NCBI RefSeq assembly: GCF_001729785.1
Contig: NZ_CP017183.1
Span: 1,798,001 to 1,862,000, forward strand
DNA: 64,000 nt
Reading direction: 5' to 3'
From: Enterobacter hormaechei subsp. xiangfangensis
Lineage (GTDB): Bacteria > Pseudomonadota > Gammaproteobacteria > Enterobacterales > Enterobacteriaceae
A program made the translations under genes and the position numbers. The notes beneath the pieces are model-generated. The model made no database searches. It was not told the origin of the DNA and saw nothing but the letters and a program-made list of their open reading frames with translations. Positions 33,522 through 41,772 of this stretch are shown here, piece by piece; positions within the stretch are counted from its first letter, which is position 1; every line of letters starts with the position of its first letter.

Positions 33522-33659
33522 GTCGATACAGATAAACTATTGACCGCGTGAATATATCCTGAGTAAGTTATGCATGTGGCGAATCCCATCTAAGCGGTGG
33601 GGCGTCTGGTTAACTGCTATTTGCAGGTATGCGCGCGACTTTGATAACCAGAGATAAGT

Positions 33660-33682
33660 CACCGGGAGGCACCCGGCGCCAC
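33660..33682. repeat. 23-bp hairpin repeat, copy 2
   Basis: This repeats the hairpin at 33442-33464 with a single A-to-G change. It lies about 40 bp upstream of the small lipoprotein gene. Confidence 0.65.
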
Positions 33683-33720
33683 AAATTTTTCAAACTTTCG
33701 TCCCATTGGAAGGGTATAGA

Positions 33721-33930
33721 GTGTTCAAGTTTAATTCATCCTTACTTGCGATTTTTCTACTGTCAGGTTGTAGTTCTGATCTGGTTTTAAGCCCACCTGA
33801 ACAACCTGATTACAAACCAATGCCTGACATCACCCAATCTGTGACGCCGACGCAACAGCGTGCGATCATGGCTGGAGAGAGGCCTGATTGGTCAGAAAGA
33901 ACACCAGTAAGCGCTGCGAAGCGATATTAA
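33721..33930 (+). CDS. Small phage lipoprotein in the lysis region
   Basis: From the GTG at 33721 (GGAAGG ribosome site) the protein is 69 residues long. A lipoprotein signal (FNSSLLAIFLLSGC) ends in the lipobox LSGC, and the mature part is proline-rich (SPPEQPDYKPMPD). It precedes the holins. It could be a surface-exclusion or lysis-accessory lipoprotein, but it is not the Rz1 equivalent, which lies further on. Confidence 0.6.
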   Translation: MFKFNSSLLAIFLLSGCSSDLVLSPPEQPDYKPMPDITQSVTPTQQRAIMAGERPDWSERTPVSAAKRY

Positions 33931-33946
33931 TAAACGCTTATCTGAT

Positions 33947-33973
33947 AAGGCTGCCATTGGGTGGCCTTTTTTT
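33947..33973 (+). terminator. Terminator after the small lipoprotein gene
   Basis: AAGGCTGCC pairs with GGTGGCCTT with two G-U pairs, followed by TTTTTTT. Confidence 0.65.
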
Positions 33974-34023
33974 ATTTCCCCTCAAATTTACTGAGAGGAT
34001 TCACAGCAATATGAGGGTGACAG

Positions 34024-34410
34024 ATGTCCGATCCATTTTCTGGGACGGGGCTGGCCGGTTTAGCTTTGACTGGAGCCAGTGTCTACGGCCTATTGACCGG
34101 AACTGACTACGGTGTTGTTTTTGGTGCATTTGCGGGCGCCGTATTTTACATAGCGACAGCGGCTGACCTGAGTGTGTTACGTCGCCTGGCATACTTCTTC
34201 GTGTCGTATATCGTCGGCATTCTTTCTTCGGGGCTGTTGGGTTCAAAACTCACATCCTGGACGGGGTACACCGAGAAGCCTCTGGATGCTATCGGTGCCG
34301 TAATAGCTTCTGCGTTAGCCGTTCAAATCCTTACGTTCCTGAACAAGCAGGACATCGGCTCGCTGGTGGCGCTGATAACGCGCCGGGGAGGTTCAGGTGG
34401 TACTAAATGA
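34024..34410 (+). CDS. Putative holin (Phage_holin_2_3-like)
   Basis: The 128-residue protein has three or four hydrophobic segments (about 8-25, 30-48, 55-75 and 88-108) and a charged C-terminus (ITRRGGSGGTK). It precedes another small membrane protein and the endolysin, the classic lysis cassette layout. It would form pores to trigger release of the endolysin. Confidence 0.75.
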   Translation: MSDPFSGTGLAGLALTGASVYGLLTGTDYGVVFGAFAGAVFYIATAADLSVLRRLAYFFVSYIVGILSSGLLGSKLTSWTGYTEKPLDAIGAVIASALAVQILTFLNKQDIGSLVALITRRGGSGGTK

Positions 34411-34678
34411 TCCAACAGCAACTATCAACGCGCTGCTCTGCGCCGGAGTTGTAATTACTCTGATGTTTTACCGCCGTGGTGATTCGCGGCATCGGCCATG
34501 GATTTCGCGTTTAGCCTGGCTGATTACCGTCACTTACAGCGCTGTACCGCTGGCGTACCTGTGTGGGATTTACCCGCATTCATCATGGGCCACCATTGCG
34601 GCCAATATCATATTCCTTTCAGTGCTGGTGGCCGTCAAAGGCAACGTTGCACGTCTGGTTGATCATCTGAGGCACTAA
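34397..34678 (+). CDS. Second holin-family membrane protein (Phage_holin_3_7-like)
   Basis: The 93-residue protein has three hydrophobic segments (about 8-25, 37-55 and 63-82) with SRLAWLITVTYSAVPLAYL as a family-like stretch. It starts at GTG within the end of the preceding gene and its stop overlaps the endolysin ATG (TAATG). It may be a holin or antiholin partner. Confidence 0.72.
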   Translation: MVLNDPTATINALLCAGVVITLMFYRRGDSRHRPWISRLAWLITVTYSAVPLAYLCGIYPHSSWATIAANIIFLSVLVAVKGNVARLVDHLRH

Positions 34679-35307
34679 TGGACAAAGCACAATTTCAGAA
34701 GGCGGCTGGTATAAGCGCCGGGTTAGCTGCGCGCTGGTTTCCACATATCGACGCCGCCATGAAGGAATACGGCATCACTGCACCGCTTGACCAGGCCATG
34801 TTTATTGCCCAGATGGGGCATGAAAGCACCAGGTTTACCCGTGTTGTGGAAAATCTGAATTACGCGGTTGAAAACCTGGTACCGACGTTCGGTAGCCACC
34901 GCATCACTCCACAGCAGGCCGCCGCACTTGGCAGAACGGCAGAGCACCCGGCTAATCAGAGAGCGATCGCCAATCTGGTATACGGTGGTGAGTGGGGAAA
35001 AGAACACCTGGGCAATCAGGTTGCCGGTGATGGATGGAAATATCGCGGTCGCGGCCTGAAGCAAATCACCGGGCTCAGCAATTATCGCAACTGTGGCCAC
35101 GCGCTGAAGCTGGACCTTGTAACCCAGCCTGAATTGCTTGAACAGGATGAATACGCCGCGCGCTCAGCTGCATGGTTCTTTGCCTCCCGCGGTTGCCTGC
35201 TTCATTCCGGCGACGTTGAGCGCGTGACACTATTAATCAATGGCGGCCGTAACGGGCTGGATAAACGCCGCGCGCTGTTTAACCTGGCGAAATCAGTTCT
35301 GTTGTGA
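34678..35307 (+). CDS. GH19 endolysin
   Basis: The 209-residue protein is a glycoside hydrolase family 19 (chitinase-like) lysozyme that cleaves peptidoglycan. The catalytic glutamates lie in FIAQMGHESTRF and GGEWGKEHLGN, and the family signature GWKYRGRGLKQITGLSNY is present. No signal peptide is present, so release depends on the holins. Length is typical for phage GH19 endolysins. Confidence 0.9.
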   Translation: MDKAQFQKAAGISAGLAARWFPHIDAAMKEYGITAPLDQAMFIAQMGHESTRFTRVVENLNYAVENLVPTFGSHRITPQQAAALGRTAEHPANQRAIANLVYGGEWGKEHLGNQVAGDGWKYRGRGLKQITGLSNYRNCGHALKLDLVTQPELLEQDEYAARSAAWFFASRGCLLHSGDVERVTLLINGGRNGLDKRRALFNLAKSVLL

Positions 35308-35314
35308 GGTGAAT

Positions 35315-35584
35315 GTGGGGATCGAAACGATAATCGGGCTGGCCGCACTGGTTATTTCCGCTATTGCCGGCGCTTTTGGCCTGGGCCATATTCGCGGCAC
35401 CAGCAAAGCGGAAGCGAAAGCAGACCAGCAGCGCACTGAAGAGAAGGCCGCCGCCACTGAAGCAGTAGCAGAGCGCCGTGTTGAAGCAACGAAAGAGGCC
35501 AGCAATGTACAGCAGACTGTTAACCATATGTCTGGCGACGATGTTGATCGCGAGCTGCGGGACAACTGGACCCGTAAGGGTTGA
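35315..35584 (+). CDS. Rz-like i-spanin
   Basis: The 89-residue protein has an N-terminal transmembrane anchor (TIIGLAALVISAIAGAF) and a long periplasmic coiled-coil (KAEAKADQQRTEEKAAATEA). It starts at GTG 35315 behind an AGGTG site. The o-spanin gene is nested near its end in another frame, the typical Rz/Rz1 arrangement for disrupting the outer membrane. Confidence 0.8.
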   Translation: MGIETIIGLAALVISAIAGAFGLGHIRGTSKAEAKADQQRTEEKAAATEAVAERRVEATKEASNVQQTVNHMSGDDVDRELRDNWTRKG

Positions 35585-35723
35585 GGTAGTGGACACGGCT
35601 TGCGACTGGGTTAAACCCATTTACGGCACCGCTCATGACTGGGATGTTCTGGACCGCCAGACGAAGAAAGACATCCTGGCGCATAACAAAGCGTGGCAGG
35701 CTAACTGCCAGAAACAGGAGTGA
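35505..35723 (+). CDS. Rz1-like o-spanin lipoprotein
   Basis: The 72-residue lipoprotein starts MYSRLLTICLATMLIASCG with lipobox IASC. The mature part (VEVVDTACDWVKPIYGTAHD) is not as proline-rich as lambda Rz1, but the family of spanins with this DTAC-W-PI motif is common. It overlaps the Rz gene by 80 bp in a different frame. Confidence 0.78.
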   Translation: MYSRLLTICLATMLIASCGTTGPVRVEVVDTACDWVKPIYGTAHDWDVLDRQTKKDILAHNKAWQANCQKQE

Positions 35724-35789
35724 AGCATGCTGCTGTGTTCACATTCAATAGCGGGGATATTTCCATACCCACCCAAGAGAGAGCCACAG

Positions 35790-36026
35790 ATGAAAGTTCA
35801 GGATTTAAGTCATGCCTATAGCATCTGGGAAAACATTCGAGAACTGCAAAAACAGCGCGATCTCATCGCTGGCGGAGGTGGTCTCGGTGTGACTATCCAG
35901 TCAGCATATCAGGATGCTGCCTTTGAAGAGGCAATCCGGCCTCATGCTGTAGCAGAGCTGGAACGTCGTATTGAGAAACAGAAAAAAGTCATCATCGACC
36001 TCGGTGTTTCTTTTTCTGACGGCTAG
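35790..36026 (+). CDS. Phage hypothetical protein, helical
   Basis: The 78-residue charged protein is probably mostly helical (SIWENIRELQKQRDLIAG and ELERRIEKQKKVIIDLG). The ATG at 35790 follows a purine-rich GAGAGAGCC. Function is unknown. It follows the spanins in the same direction. Confidence 0.55.
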   Translation: MKVQDLSHAYSIWENIRELQKQRDLIAGGGGLGVTIQSAYQDAAFEEAIRPHAVAELERRIEKQKKVIIDLGVSFSDG

Positions 36027-36094
36027 GCATTGCAGCAGGCATTCACTGAGTGCCTGTGATAATGTTTTCGGACATATTTTTCAAGGAGCTTTAC

Positions 36095-36289
36095 ATGTCC
36101 GAATATCTTTTAACCTGGGAATATTATGACCAGGACTGGAATTTGTGTGAGAAAGGAAATTTTGTGATGAGGGTTAATAAAGGTGATTCTTTCTTAGATA
36201 GCCTGACTGGTTACACCGAAGCGATGGCTGAAGCCAGAGGTGCAGAAAAGAACAGGGTAGTGGTTAGCTACTGCACAAAAATAAATTAG
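36095..36289 (+). CDS. Small phage hypothetical protein
   Basis: The 64-residue protein starts MSEYLLTWEYYDQDWNLCEK, behind a strong AAGGAG ribosome site. It is acidic with aromatic-rich strands; no family is recognised. A terminator follows it. Confidence 0.6.
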   Translation: MSEYLLTWEYYDQDWNLCEKGNFVMRVNKGDSFLDSLTGYTEAMAEARGAEKNRVVVSYCTKIN

Positions 36290-36306
36290 CTCTTAAACCA
36301 ACCTAT

Positions 36307-36332
36307 AGCCTCGCAATAGCGGGGCTTTTTAT
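36307..36332 (+). terminator. Intrinsic terminator
   Basis: AGCCTCGC pairs with GCGGGGCT (one G-U) and is followed by TTTTT. Confidence 0.7.
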
Positions 36333-36354
36333 TACCAGAAGAAGGAGAAGAAGC

Positions 36355-36582
36355 ATGTTAACAGTAAAAGTAATGTCGCCAGGTGGCGGCGAAGAGATTC
36401 ATTGCGGGTTGAGTGTAGGGTTCAATCCGGGGCAGCAGAGCATCGCGGTATCGGGAATGGACAAAAATGTATTCCTGAAACCCGGCGAGGTCGCCTATGT
36501 GATGAACCAGAATGGAAAGACGGTATCTCGTTACGAGCATATTGCCAGTCAGGAAGCACTGCATAACGCGGTGGATTCGTAG
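36355..36582 (+). CDS. Small phage hypothetical protein
   Basis: The 75-residue protein (MLTVKVMSPGGGEEIHCGLS) probably forms a beta-rich fold. It has an AGAAGGAGAAGAAG ribosome site. Function is unknown; similar small genes fill the interval between lysis and packaging genes in HK97-type phages. Confidence 0.55.
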   Translation: MLTVKVMSPGGGEEIHCGLSVGFNPGQQSIAVSGMDKNVFLKPGEVAYVMNQNGKTVSRYEHIASQEALHNAVDS

Positions 36583-36706
36583 CCATTACAAAGCTCACCT
36601 GCTGGTGGGCTTGATAATAGTTGTCCCCACAACCGGATAATGTTGGCGGCATCCCCTGTGAGATATGGGGAAGAGCAGGCAACGATTGACTACCTGCTCT
36701 TATCTT

Positions 36707-36898
36707 TTAAAGACTAAATCCAAGCTTTTTGGCAAGGTTTTTAATCAAACTATTGGTATTGAGATATTCCGTTGTTCCTACAGCAGCGCCGCAAGAAGCG
36801 CACTGGATGAAAAGGATACGAAAATTACTGTTCGAGACAGGATGCTCCTTCATTTCGAACCTTGTAGATGAGCACTTTGGGCAAGAAGTTGTAGCCAT
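36707..36898 (-). CDS. Zinc-ribbon small protein
   Basis: The 63-residue protein has two CxxC pairs, CPKCSSTRF near residue 6 and CASCGAAVG near residue 33, a zinc-ribbon pattern. It is the only minus-strand gene between the cargo operon and the right end, so it is likely an independently expressed moron. Its target is unknown. Confidence 0.6.
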   Translation of the reverse strand: MATTSCPKCSSTRFEMKEHPVSNSNFRILFIQCASCGAAVGTTEYLNTNSLIKNLAKKLGFSL

Positions 36899-37064
36899 AA
36901 AAATCCTTATAAGAGGTAATCAGCCATCCCTCTTGTTTAGGTTCGCTGATGTCCCACCATCAACGGACTGAGTAGTCAACATATCCAAAATTAATAATCC
37001 TAGCAATTACATGGTTTTGGTTTTATGCGCATCGCACGCGCACATCAAAGAAAGTCTTTCAGCT

Positions 37065-37118
37065 GTGAGCCTGGGCAAACCGTTAACTTTCGGCGGCTTT
37101 GCCGTGCGACAGGCTCAC
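37065..37118 (+). other. Conserved-looking leader hairpin before the DUF1983 gene
   Basis: GTGAGCCTG pairs perfectly with CAGGCTCAC, and an inner GGCAAA pairs with TTTGCC. The stem ends 19 bp before the next ATG, so in the mRNA it sits just upstream of the ribosome site. The rest of 36899-37137 showed no ORF. Confidence 0.5.
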
Positions 37119-37137
37119 GTCTAAAAGGAAAATTAAA

Positions 37138-37863
37138 ATGTCAGAATCTTCAATCGTCCCTTACGTAAAAACCACTCCCAAACCTTTTGGTGTGAACGTC
37201 GAATGGAAATGGCCGGGTGGATGCGCGGTGCTAGAAATGCAATGCCTTCATGAAGATGGCCGACTTGTGAAAGAACGCATCTTCTGGCCAGCTACCGTAT
37301 ACCTTATTTCCGGGCTCAAAACTGGTGAGCGAGTTCAGGTGCGTCTGCGTCCAATTGCAGAGGATGGCTCAGCACGAGATTGGCGAGCCAGTGACTGGAT
37401 CGAAGGCGTTTCTTCTGTCGATGCCGAAGAAATGGTTCAAGCGCTGCAAGACGATATTCGCAGCAACGCAATGTTCGACGCCCTGAGTTGTGATGGTGGT
37501 ATTTCCCCAGAAGAAATGCGGGATGCCGTGGAGCACATCAAGCGCACCAGGATGGCGAAAGCTTTAGGCAAGTCGCTGGCTGAACTGTCTCCATTCACCA
37601 TGAAGAACGGACAAGTGTTTATCAATGATGCGTTTATCGGGAATGGCATTACGTCAGAGAGCGGCCGTATATATGCTTCTGGTATGGGTGTTTCTGTAGA
37701 CAATGGAAAAGAGCAGGTTGAGTTTGAAGCTGAAAAGTTTGAAATTGCTGCCAGTTCCAAAGGCCCGCTAGATAGCGCCTTACAAGAGGCCATCAAAAAG
37801 ATAGTGAACGAAGCCCTGCAGAAAGCTACTCAGCCAGGTGGCCTGCTGCATTCTCGGAAGTAG
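37138..37863 (+). CDS. DUF1983-type protein related to the gpJ C-terminus
   Basis: The 241-residue protein has a fibronectin-like N-terminal half (PKPFGVNVEWKWPGG, then ERVQVRLRPI) and a C-terminal segment with FTMKNGQVFINDAFIGNGI. That motif also occurs at the end of the central tail fibre gpJ of this phage. It sits far from the tail genes, just before HNH and terminase. Comparable orphan genes occur near cos in other lambdoid phages. It may be a tail-tip accessory or an alternative J segment. Confidence 0.65.
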   Translation: MSESSIVPYVKTTPKPFGVNVEWKWPGGCAVLEMQCLHEDGRLVKERIFWPATVYLISGLKTGERVQVRLRPIAEDGSARDWRASDWIEGVSSVDAEEMVQALQDDIRSNAMFDALSCDGGISPEEMRDAVEHIKRTRMAKALGKSLAELSPFTMKNGQVFINDAFIGNGITSESGRIYASGMGVSVDNGKEQVEFEAEKFEIAASSKGPLDSALQEAIKKIVNEALQKATQPGGLLHSRK

Positions 37864-37867
37864 TTTT

Positions 37868-38158
37868 ATGGCATCCAATTCACCCTGGCATAATCTCTAC
37901 AACACGAAGCGCTGGTATCGACTCCGCTATCACCAGCTGCAAAAGCAGCCCCTTTGCGAGTTCCACCTCAAACGAAACCAGATCGTGTCAGCGCTGGTGG
38001 TAGACCACATCATCCCGCATAAAGGCGATGAGGCGCTCTTTCATAACCCAGAAAATCTTCAGTCGCTTTGCAAACGCTGTCACGACTCAGTGAAGCAGCG
38101 CATGGAGAAGGGCGGAACGGTAACGGAGTTCGACAATGATGGTCGGGTTATCTGGTAA
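37868..38158 (+). CDS. HNH endonuclease (HK97 gp74-like)
   Basis: The 96-residue protein has the HNH core VVDHIIPHKGDEALFHNPEN followed by LQSLCKRCHDSVKQ, with paired cysteines for zinc. In HK97-type phages the HNH protein next to terminase stimulates cos cleavage by the large subunit and is needed for packaging. The ATG at 37868 is the first in the conserved region. Confidence 0.88.
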   Translation: MASNSPWHNLYNTKRWYRLRYHQLQKQPLCEFHLKRNQIVSALVVDHIIPHKGDEALFHNPENLQSLCKRCHDSVKQRMEKGGTVTEFDNDGRVIW

Positions 38159-38170
38159 CAGGAGTATGCA

Positions 38171-38380
38171 ATGCAAGATATGAAGATTGAATACCGGGGC
38201 GGTAAGCTTGTTGAACTGAGCATTGATGGCGTGAGTTTCAGCTCTGTTACCGCCATCAACTTCAACCACGAGGTGGGCGAGACGCTACCTACGGTCAGCC
38301 TGACCTTCCCGCTCGGTGTCGGAGAAAGACTGGTGCCCGCCACCCTCTCCCGCGAAAACCTGCGAATCATCGAGAAATGA
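38171..38380 (+). CDS. Small phage hypothetical protein
   Basis: The 69-residue beta-rich protein (KIEYRGGKLVELSIDGVSF) has an AACAGGAG ribosome site. It lies between the HNH and terminase genes. Function is unknown. Confidence 0.6.
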   Translation: MQDMKIEYRGGKLVELSIDGVSFSSVTAINFNHEVGETLPTVSLTFPLGVGERLVPATLSRENLRIIEK

Positions 38381-38501
38381 TATTAATTCTCATTTGCATA
38401 CCTGAGGGCTGGGGGGAGGGGTAAAACTCTGGCGGCAAAATCTTAAAGACCGCGCTCCCCCATTTCATTTTAAAAACGTCCAGAAAAAAAGGAAAAAAGC
38501 G
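38381..38501. other. Possible cos region
   Basis: The 121-bp gap between the small gene and the terminase small subunit holds a G-run (GGGCTGGGGGGAGGGG) and a complementary C-run (CGCGCTCCCCC). Cos in HK97-type phages lies just upstream of the terminase genes. The cut site itself cannot be recognised by eye. Confidence 0.35.
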
Positions 38502-38936
38502 ATGGCACAGCGAGGCAGAAAGTCTCTGGCTGCGACGTCTGCTGTCTCGCTGCCGGCACTGGCTGAAAGCAGGCTACAGCCGTCCATTCATCTGAGCGAT
38601 CCGGAAATAAACGTCTGGGTCCGGTTGGTCAATGACAACCCCGCCAGCTCATTTACCGAAACGCACCGCGACATGCTGGAAATGTACTGCCGCCATGTTG
38701 TGCAGGCTCGGTTGCTCACCACCCAGATTGAAGAATTCGAACTGGAGTGGTTGTCCAGAGAAGATGGGCTGAAGCGTTACGACAAACTGCTCACGATGCG
38801 CGAGCGTGAAGTGCGCTCTGCGTCCTCACTGGCGACGCGGCTGCGGATCACCCGGCAGGCGACTGCCGATCCCAAAACGGTAGGTCGTGCCAACAACAAT
38901 CTGCCACGGGAGAGAAAACCCTGGGAAATTGAATAA
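38502..38936 (+). CDS. Terminase small subunit (P27 family)
   Basis: The 144-residue protein starts with a basic segment (AQRGRKSLAATSAVS) and is then helical (THRDMLEMYCRHVVQARLL and LATRLRITRQATAD). Length and position before the large subunit match P27-type small terminases, which bind cos or pac DNA. It starts behind AGGAAAAAAG. Confidence 0.82.
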   Translation: MAQRGRKSLAATSAVSLPALAESRLQPSIHLSDPEINVWVRLVNDNPASSFTETHRDMLEMYCRHVVQARLLTTQIEEFELEWLSREDGLKRYDKLLTMREREVRSASSLATRLRITRQATADPKTVGRANNNLPRERKPWEIE

Positions 38937-38945
38937 GGCTCTTCG

Positions 38946-40478
38946 ATGGCTAAAAAAACTCTGACAAGAGCCGAGAGGAATATCCTCTGGTGCGAAAGAA
39001 ATATCGTTATCCCTGAAGGTAAGTTTGTTGGCCAGCCCCTGAAAATGGCTGAGTTCATGAAAGACGACTTCAGGGCTATCTTTGACAACAAGCATGGCAC
39101 TCGCCGCGCCATCATCAGCCGCGGGCGCAAGAACGCCAAGACCGTTGAAACCGCCATGCTGATGCTGCTCTATCTGGTGGGGCCAGAAGCGGCGCCGAAC
39201 TCGCAGCTGTATTCTGCCGCACGTTCGCGTGACCAGGCGGCCATTCTGTTTAACCTGGCCTCCAAGATGTGCCGGATGAATCCGGTGCTTATGCAGTATG
39301 TTGCGATCAAGGATTCAGCAAAAGAAATTCACTGCCCTGAACTGGGTTCTTATTATCGCGCACTGAGCGCAGAAGCCACCACGGCCTACGGTTTCTCGCC
39401 GCGATTTGTCGCCCACGATGAGCTGGGGCAGGTTCGTGGGCCGCGTGACCCTCTTTATGAAGCGCTGGAAACGGCGACCGCTGCTCAGGATAACCCTATC
39501 TCGGTAATCATCAGCACCCAGGCACCCGATGCGAGCGACCTGCTCAGCCTGCTGATTGATGATGGCCTGACCGGGGCCGATCCGCGAACGGTGGTCAGGC
39601 TCCAGACCGCGCCGGAAGATATCGATCCTTTCTCTGTTGAAGCCATCAGGCTGGCAAACCCCGCCTTCGATGTATTCATGAACCAGAAAGAAGTGCTGGA
39701 TATGGCCGCCAGCGCAAAACGCCTGCCGTCGCGCCAGGCAGAGTTTGAGAACCTTGTACTAAACCGCAGGGTTGAGGCGAAAAGCCCGTTCGTGAGTCAG
39801 ACCGTATGGCACATGAATAAAGAGGAACCCGGCGAACTGGCGGGCGCTACCGTCTGGGGCGGCCTGGACCTTTCCAGCGTGTCGGACCTCACCGCGCTTA
39901 TTCTCAACACAACCCATGGCGATGTGCACTGTAAGTTCTGGCTACCTGAGGAAGGGCTGGCAGACAAAGCGCGTAACGATCGCGTGCCTTATGACATCTG
40001 GGCGAGGCAGGGCTGGCTGAACACGACACCGGGAAAAGCCATTGAGTATGCCTTTATCGCCAGGGAGCTGCGGCGCGTTTTTGATATCTGTAACGTCAGG
40101 GTGCTGGCGTTCGACCGCTATAACATGCGCTTCCTTCGCCCTCATCTCATCGACGCCGGATTCACTGAAGCGGAGCTTGAGCGGTTTGTGGAATTTGGCC
40201 AGGGCTTTGTTTCTATGTCTCCCGCACTCAGGGAGCTTGAGGCCAGATTGCTCGGTGCGCAGCTGAAGCACGGCAACCATCCGATCCTCGAAATGTGCGC
40301 CAAAAACGCCACGGTAATCACCGACCCCGCCGGTAACCGCAAATTTGTAAAAGGCAAGTCGAGTGGCCGTATCGACGGCATGGTAGCACTGGCAATGTCC
40401 ATCGGGGCACAGTCCAGTGACGATGTAGAGGACCCGGGAGATGTTAACGATTTTATCTATAACTTTTTGAGCGTGTAA
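38946..40478 (+). CDS. Terminase large subunit
   Basis: The 510-residue packaging ATPase-nuclease has the Walker A variant SRGRKNAKT at 58-66 and Walker B FVAHDE with D158-E159. A C-terminal RNase H-like nuclease has acidic residues in WGGLDLSS, LAFDRYN and RIDGMVALAM. It cuts concatemers at cos and drives DNA into the prohead. All motifs look intact. Confidence 0.93.
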   Translation: MAKKTLTRAERNILWCERNIVIPEGKFVGQPLKMAEFMKDDFRAIFDNKHGTRRAIISRGRKNAKTVETAMLMLLYLVGPEAAPNSQLYSAARSRDQAAILFNLASKMCRMNPVLMQYVAIKDSAKEIHCPELGSYYRALSAEATTAYGFSPRFVAHDELGQVRGPRDPLYEALETATAAQDNPISVIISTQAPDASDLLSLLIDDGLTGADPRTVVRLQTAPEDIDPFSVEAIRLANPAFDVFMNQKEVLDMAASAKRLPSRQAEFENLVLNRRVEAKSPFVSQTVWHMNKEEPGELAGATVWGGLDLSSVSDLTALILNTTHGDVHCKFWLPEEGLADKARNDRVPYDIWARQGWLNTTPGKAIEYAFIARELRRVFDICNVRVLAFDRYNMRFLRPHLIDAGFTEAELERFVEFGQGFVSMSPALRELEARLLGAQLKHGNHPILEMCAKNATVITDPAGNRKFVKGKSSGRIDGMVALAMSIGAQSSDDVEDPGDVNDFIYNFLSV

Positions 40479-40480
40479 AA

Positions 40481-41758
40481 ATGGCAGATACCGATTACAG
40501 CATTGACCTGCGAACGCGATCGCCATTCTGGGCGCGCATGGCCTCCATCCTGACCGGTGGCAGACTGGTTACACCAGAGAAAGGCTCTCAGATGGCTGGC
40601 ACCTCTGCGCACGGCGTTGTTGGTGAATCCGTTGTCACTGATGAGCGAAACATGCAAATCAGCACGGTGTGGGCCTGTATCCGTCTCATTTCTACAGTCA
40701 CTGCATCTTTACCGCTTGATGTTTACGAGACCAAAGACGATCAGCGCAGCAAGGTTCCTGGCAACCATCCTCTCGCAAAACTACTGAGGTTCCGGCCAAA
40801 CAATTTCATGACCGCTCTGGAGTTCCGCGAAGCCATGACCATGCAGTTGTGCGCCTACGGTAATGCTTACGCGCATGTGGAGCGAAACAGCGTCGGCGAC
40901 GTTATCAGTATGGTTCCTCTGATGAGCGCCAATATGGAAGTGCGGCTCAGTGAAAACGGCAAAACCATTATCTACCGCTATCGTCGTGACACGGAATACG
41001 CCAACTTTTCACAGAAAGAAATTTTCCATCTCAAGGGATTTGGCTTCAACGGGCTAACCGGCCTGTCTCCGCTGGCGTTCAGCGCGAAGTCTGCAGGTGT
41101 CGCCATTGCCATGGAAGATAATCAGCGTGAGTTCTTCGCGAACGGCGCGAAGTCTCCGCAGATCCTGATGACTGATGGCAAGGTGCTGACTAAAGAGCAG
41201 CGCGGTCAGCTGGAGGAGAACTTTAAGGAGATTGCAGGCGGACCGGTTAAAAAGCGGTTGTGGATCCTGGAGAGCGGGTTTACTACGCAGGCTATAGGGG
41301 TTTCGCCTCAGGATTCGGAAATACTGGCTGCACGAAAATTTCAGGTCGCCGAACTGGCCCGCTTTTACGGTGTGCCTCCGCATCTGGTAGGCGATGTTGA
41401 TAAAACCACCTCCTGGGGCTCGGGAATTGAGCATCAAAACCTGGGTTTTCTTCAGTACACGCTAAAACCCTACCTTGACCGTTGGGAGTACAGCATTGAG
41501 CGCTGGCTGGTGAAAGAGTCAGAACAGGGCGCTATTCATGCCGAACATAACCTCGACGGGCTGTTACGCGGCGACTCAACAAGCCGGGCATCATTCATGC
41601 AGATCATGGTCAATACCGGCATTCGCACCGTTAACGAGGTTCGACGGCTGGATAACCTGCCACCACTGCCTGGCGGTGACGTGGCGACGCGCCAGTCGCA
41701 GAACGTACCCATTACCGATCTTGGATCAAGCAAAGAGCCCCGCAATGACGGGGCTTAA
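40481..41758 (+). CDS. HK97-family portal protein
   Basis: The 425-residue protein forms the dodecameric portal at the unique capsid vertex. Family signatures include STVWACIRLISTVTASLPLD near residue 65, PNNFMTALEFREAMTMQLCAYGNAY in shortened form, and the late RFYGVPPHLVGDVDKTT. It starts 3 bp after the terminase stop. The stop codon overlaps a terminator hairpin. Confidence 0.93.
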   Translation: MADTDYSIDLRTRSPFWARMASILTGGRLVTPEKGSQMAGTSAHGVVGESVVTDERNMQISTVWACIRLISTVTASLPLDVYETKDDQRSKVPGNHPLAKLLRFRPNNFMTALEFREAMTMQLCAYGNAYAHVERNSVGDVISMVPLMSANMEVRLSENGKTIIYRYRRDTEYANFSQKEIFHLKGFGFNGLTGLSPLAFSAKSAGVAIAMEDNQREFFANGAKSPQILMTDGKVLTKEQRGQLEENFKEIAGGPVKKRLWILESGFTTQAIGVSPQDSEILAARKFQVAELARFYGVPPHLVGDVDKTTSWGSGIEHQNLGFLQYTLKPYLDRWEYSIERWLVKESEQGAIHAEHNLDGLLRGDSTSRASFMQIMVNTGIRTVNEVRRLDNLPPLPGGDVATRQSQNVPITDLGSSKEPRNDGA

Positions 41759-41763
41759 TTTTT
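41736..41763 (+). terminator. Terminator hairpin overlapping the portal stop codon
   Basis: AGCCCCG and CGGGGCT pair around a 6-nt loop, then TAATTTTTA. It sits within the head operon, so passage must rely on Q antitermination, or it acts as an mRNA-stabilising hairpin. Confidence 0.55.
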
Positions 41764-41772
41764 ATGGGGGCC

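Noticed and set aside
36665..36871. A 68-residue plus-strand ORF opposite the zinc-ribbon gene
   Set aside because: The minus-strand frame has a clear double CxxC pattern; the plus-strand frame has none and no ribosome site.
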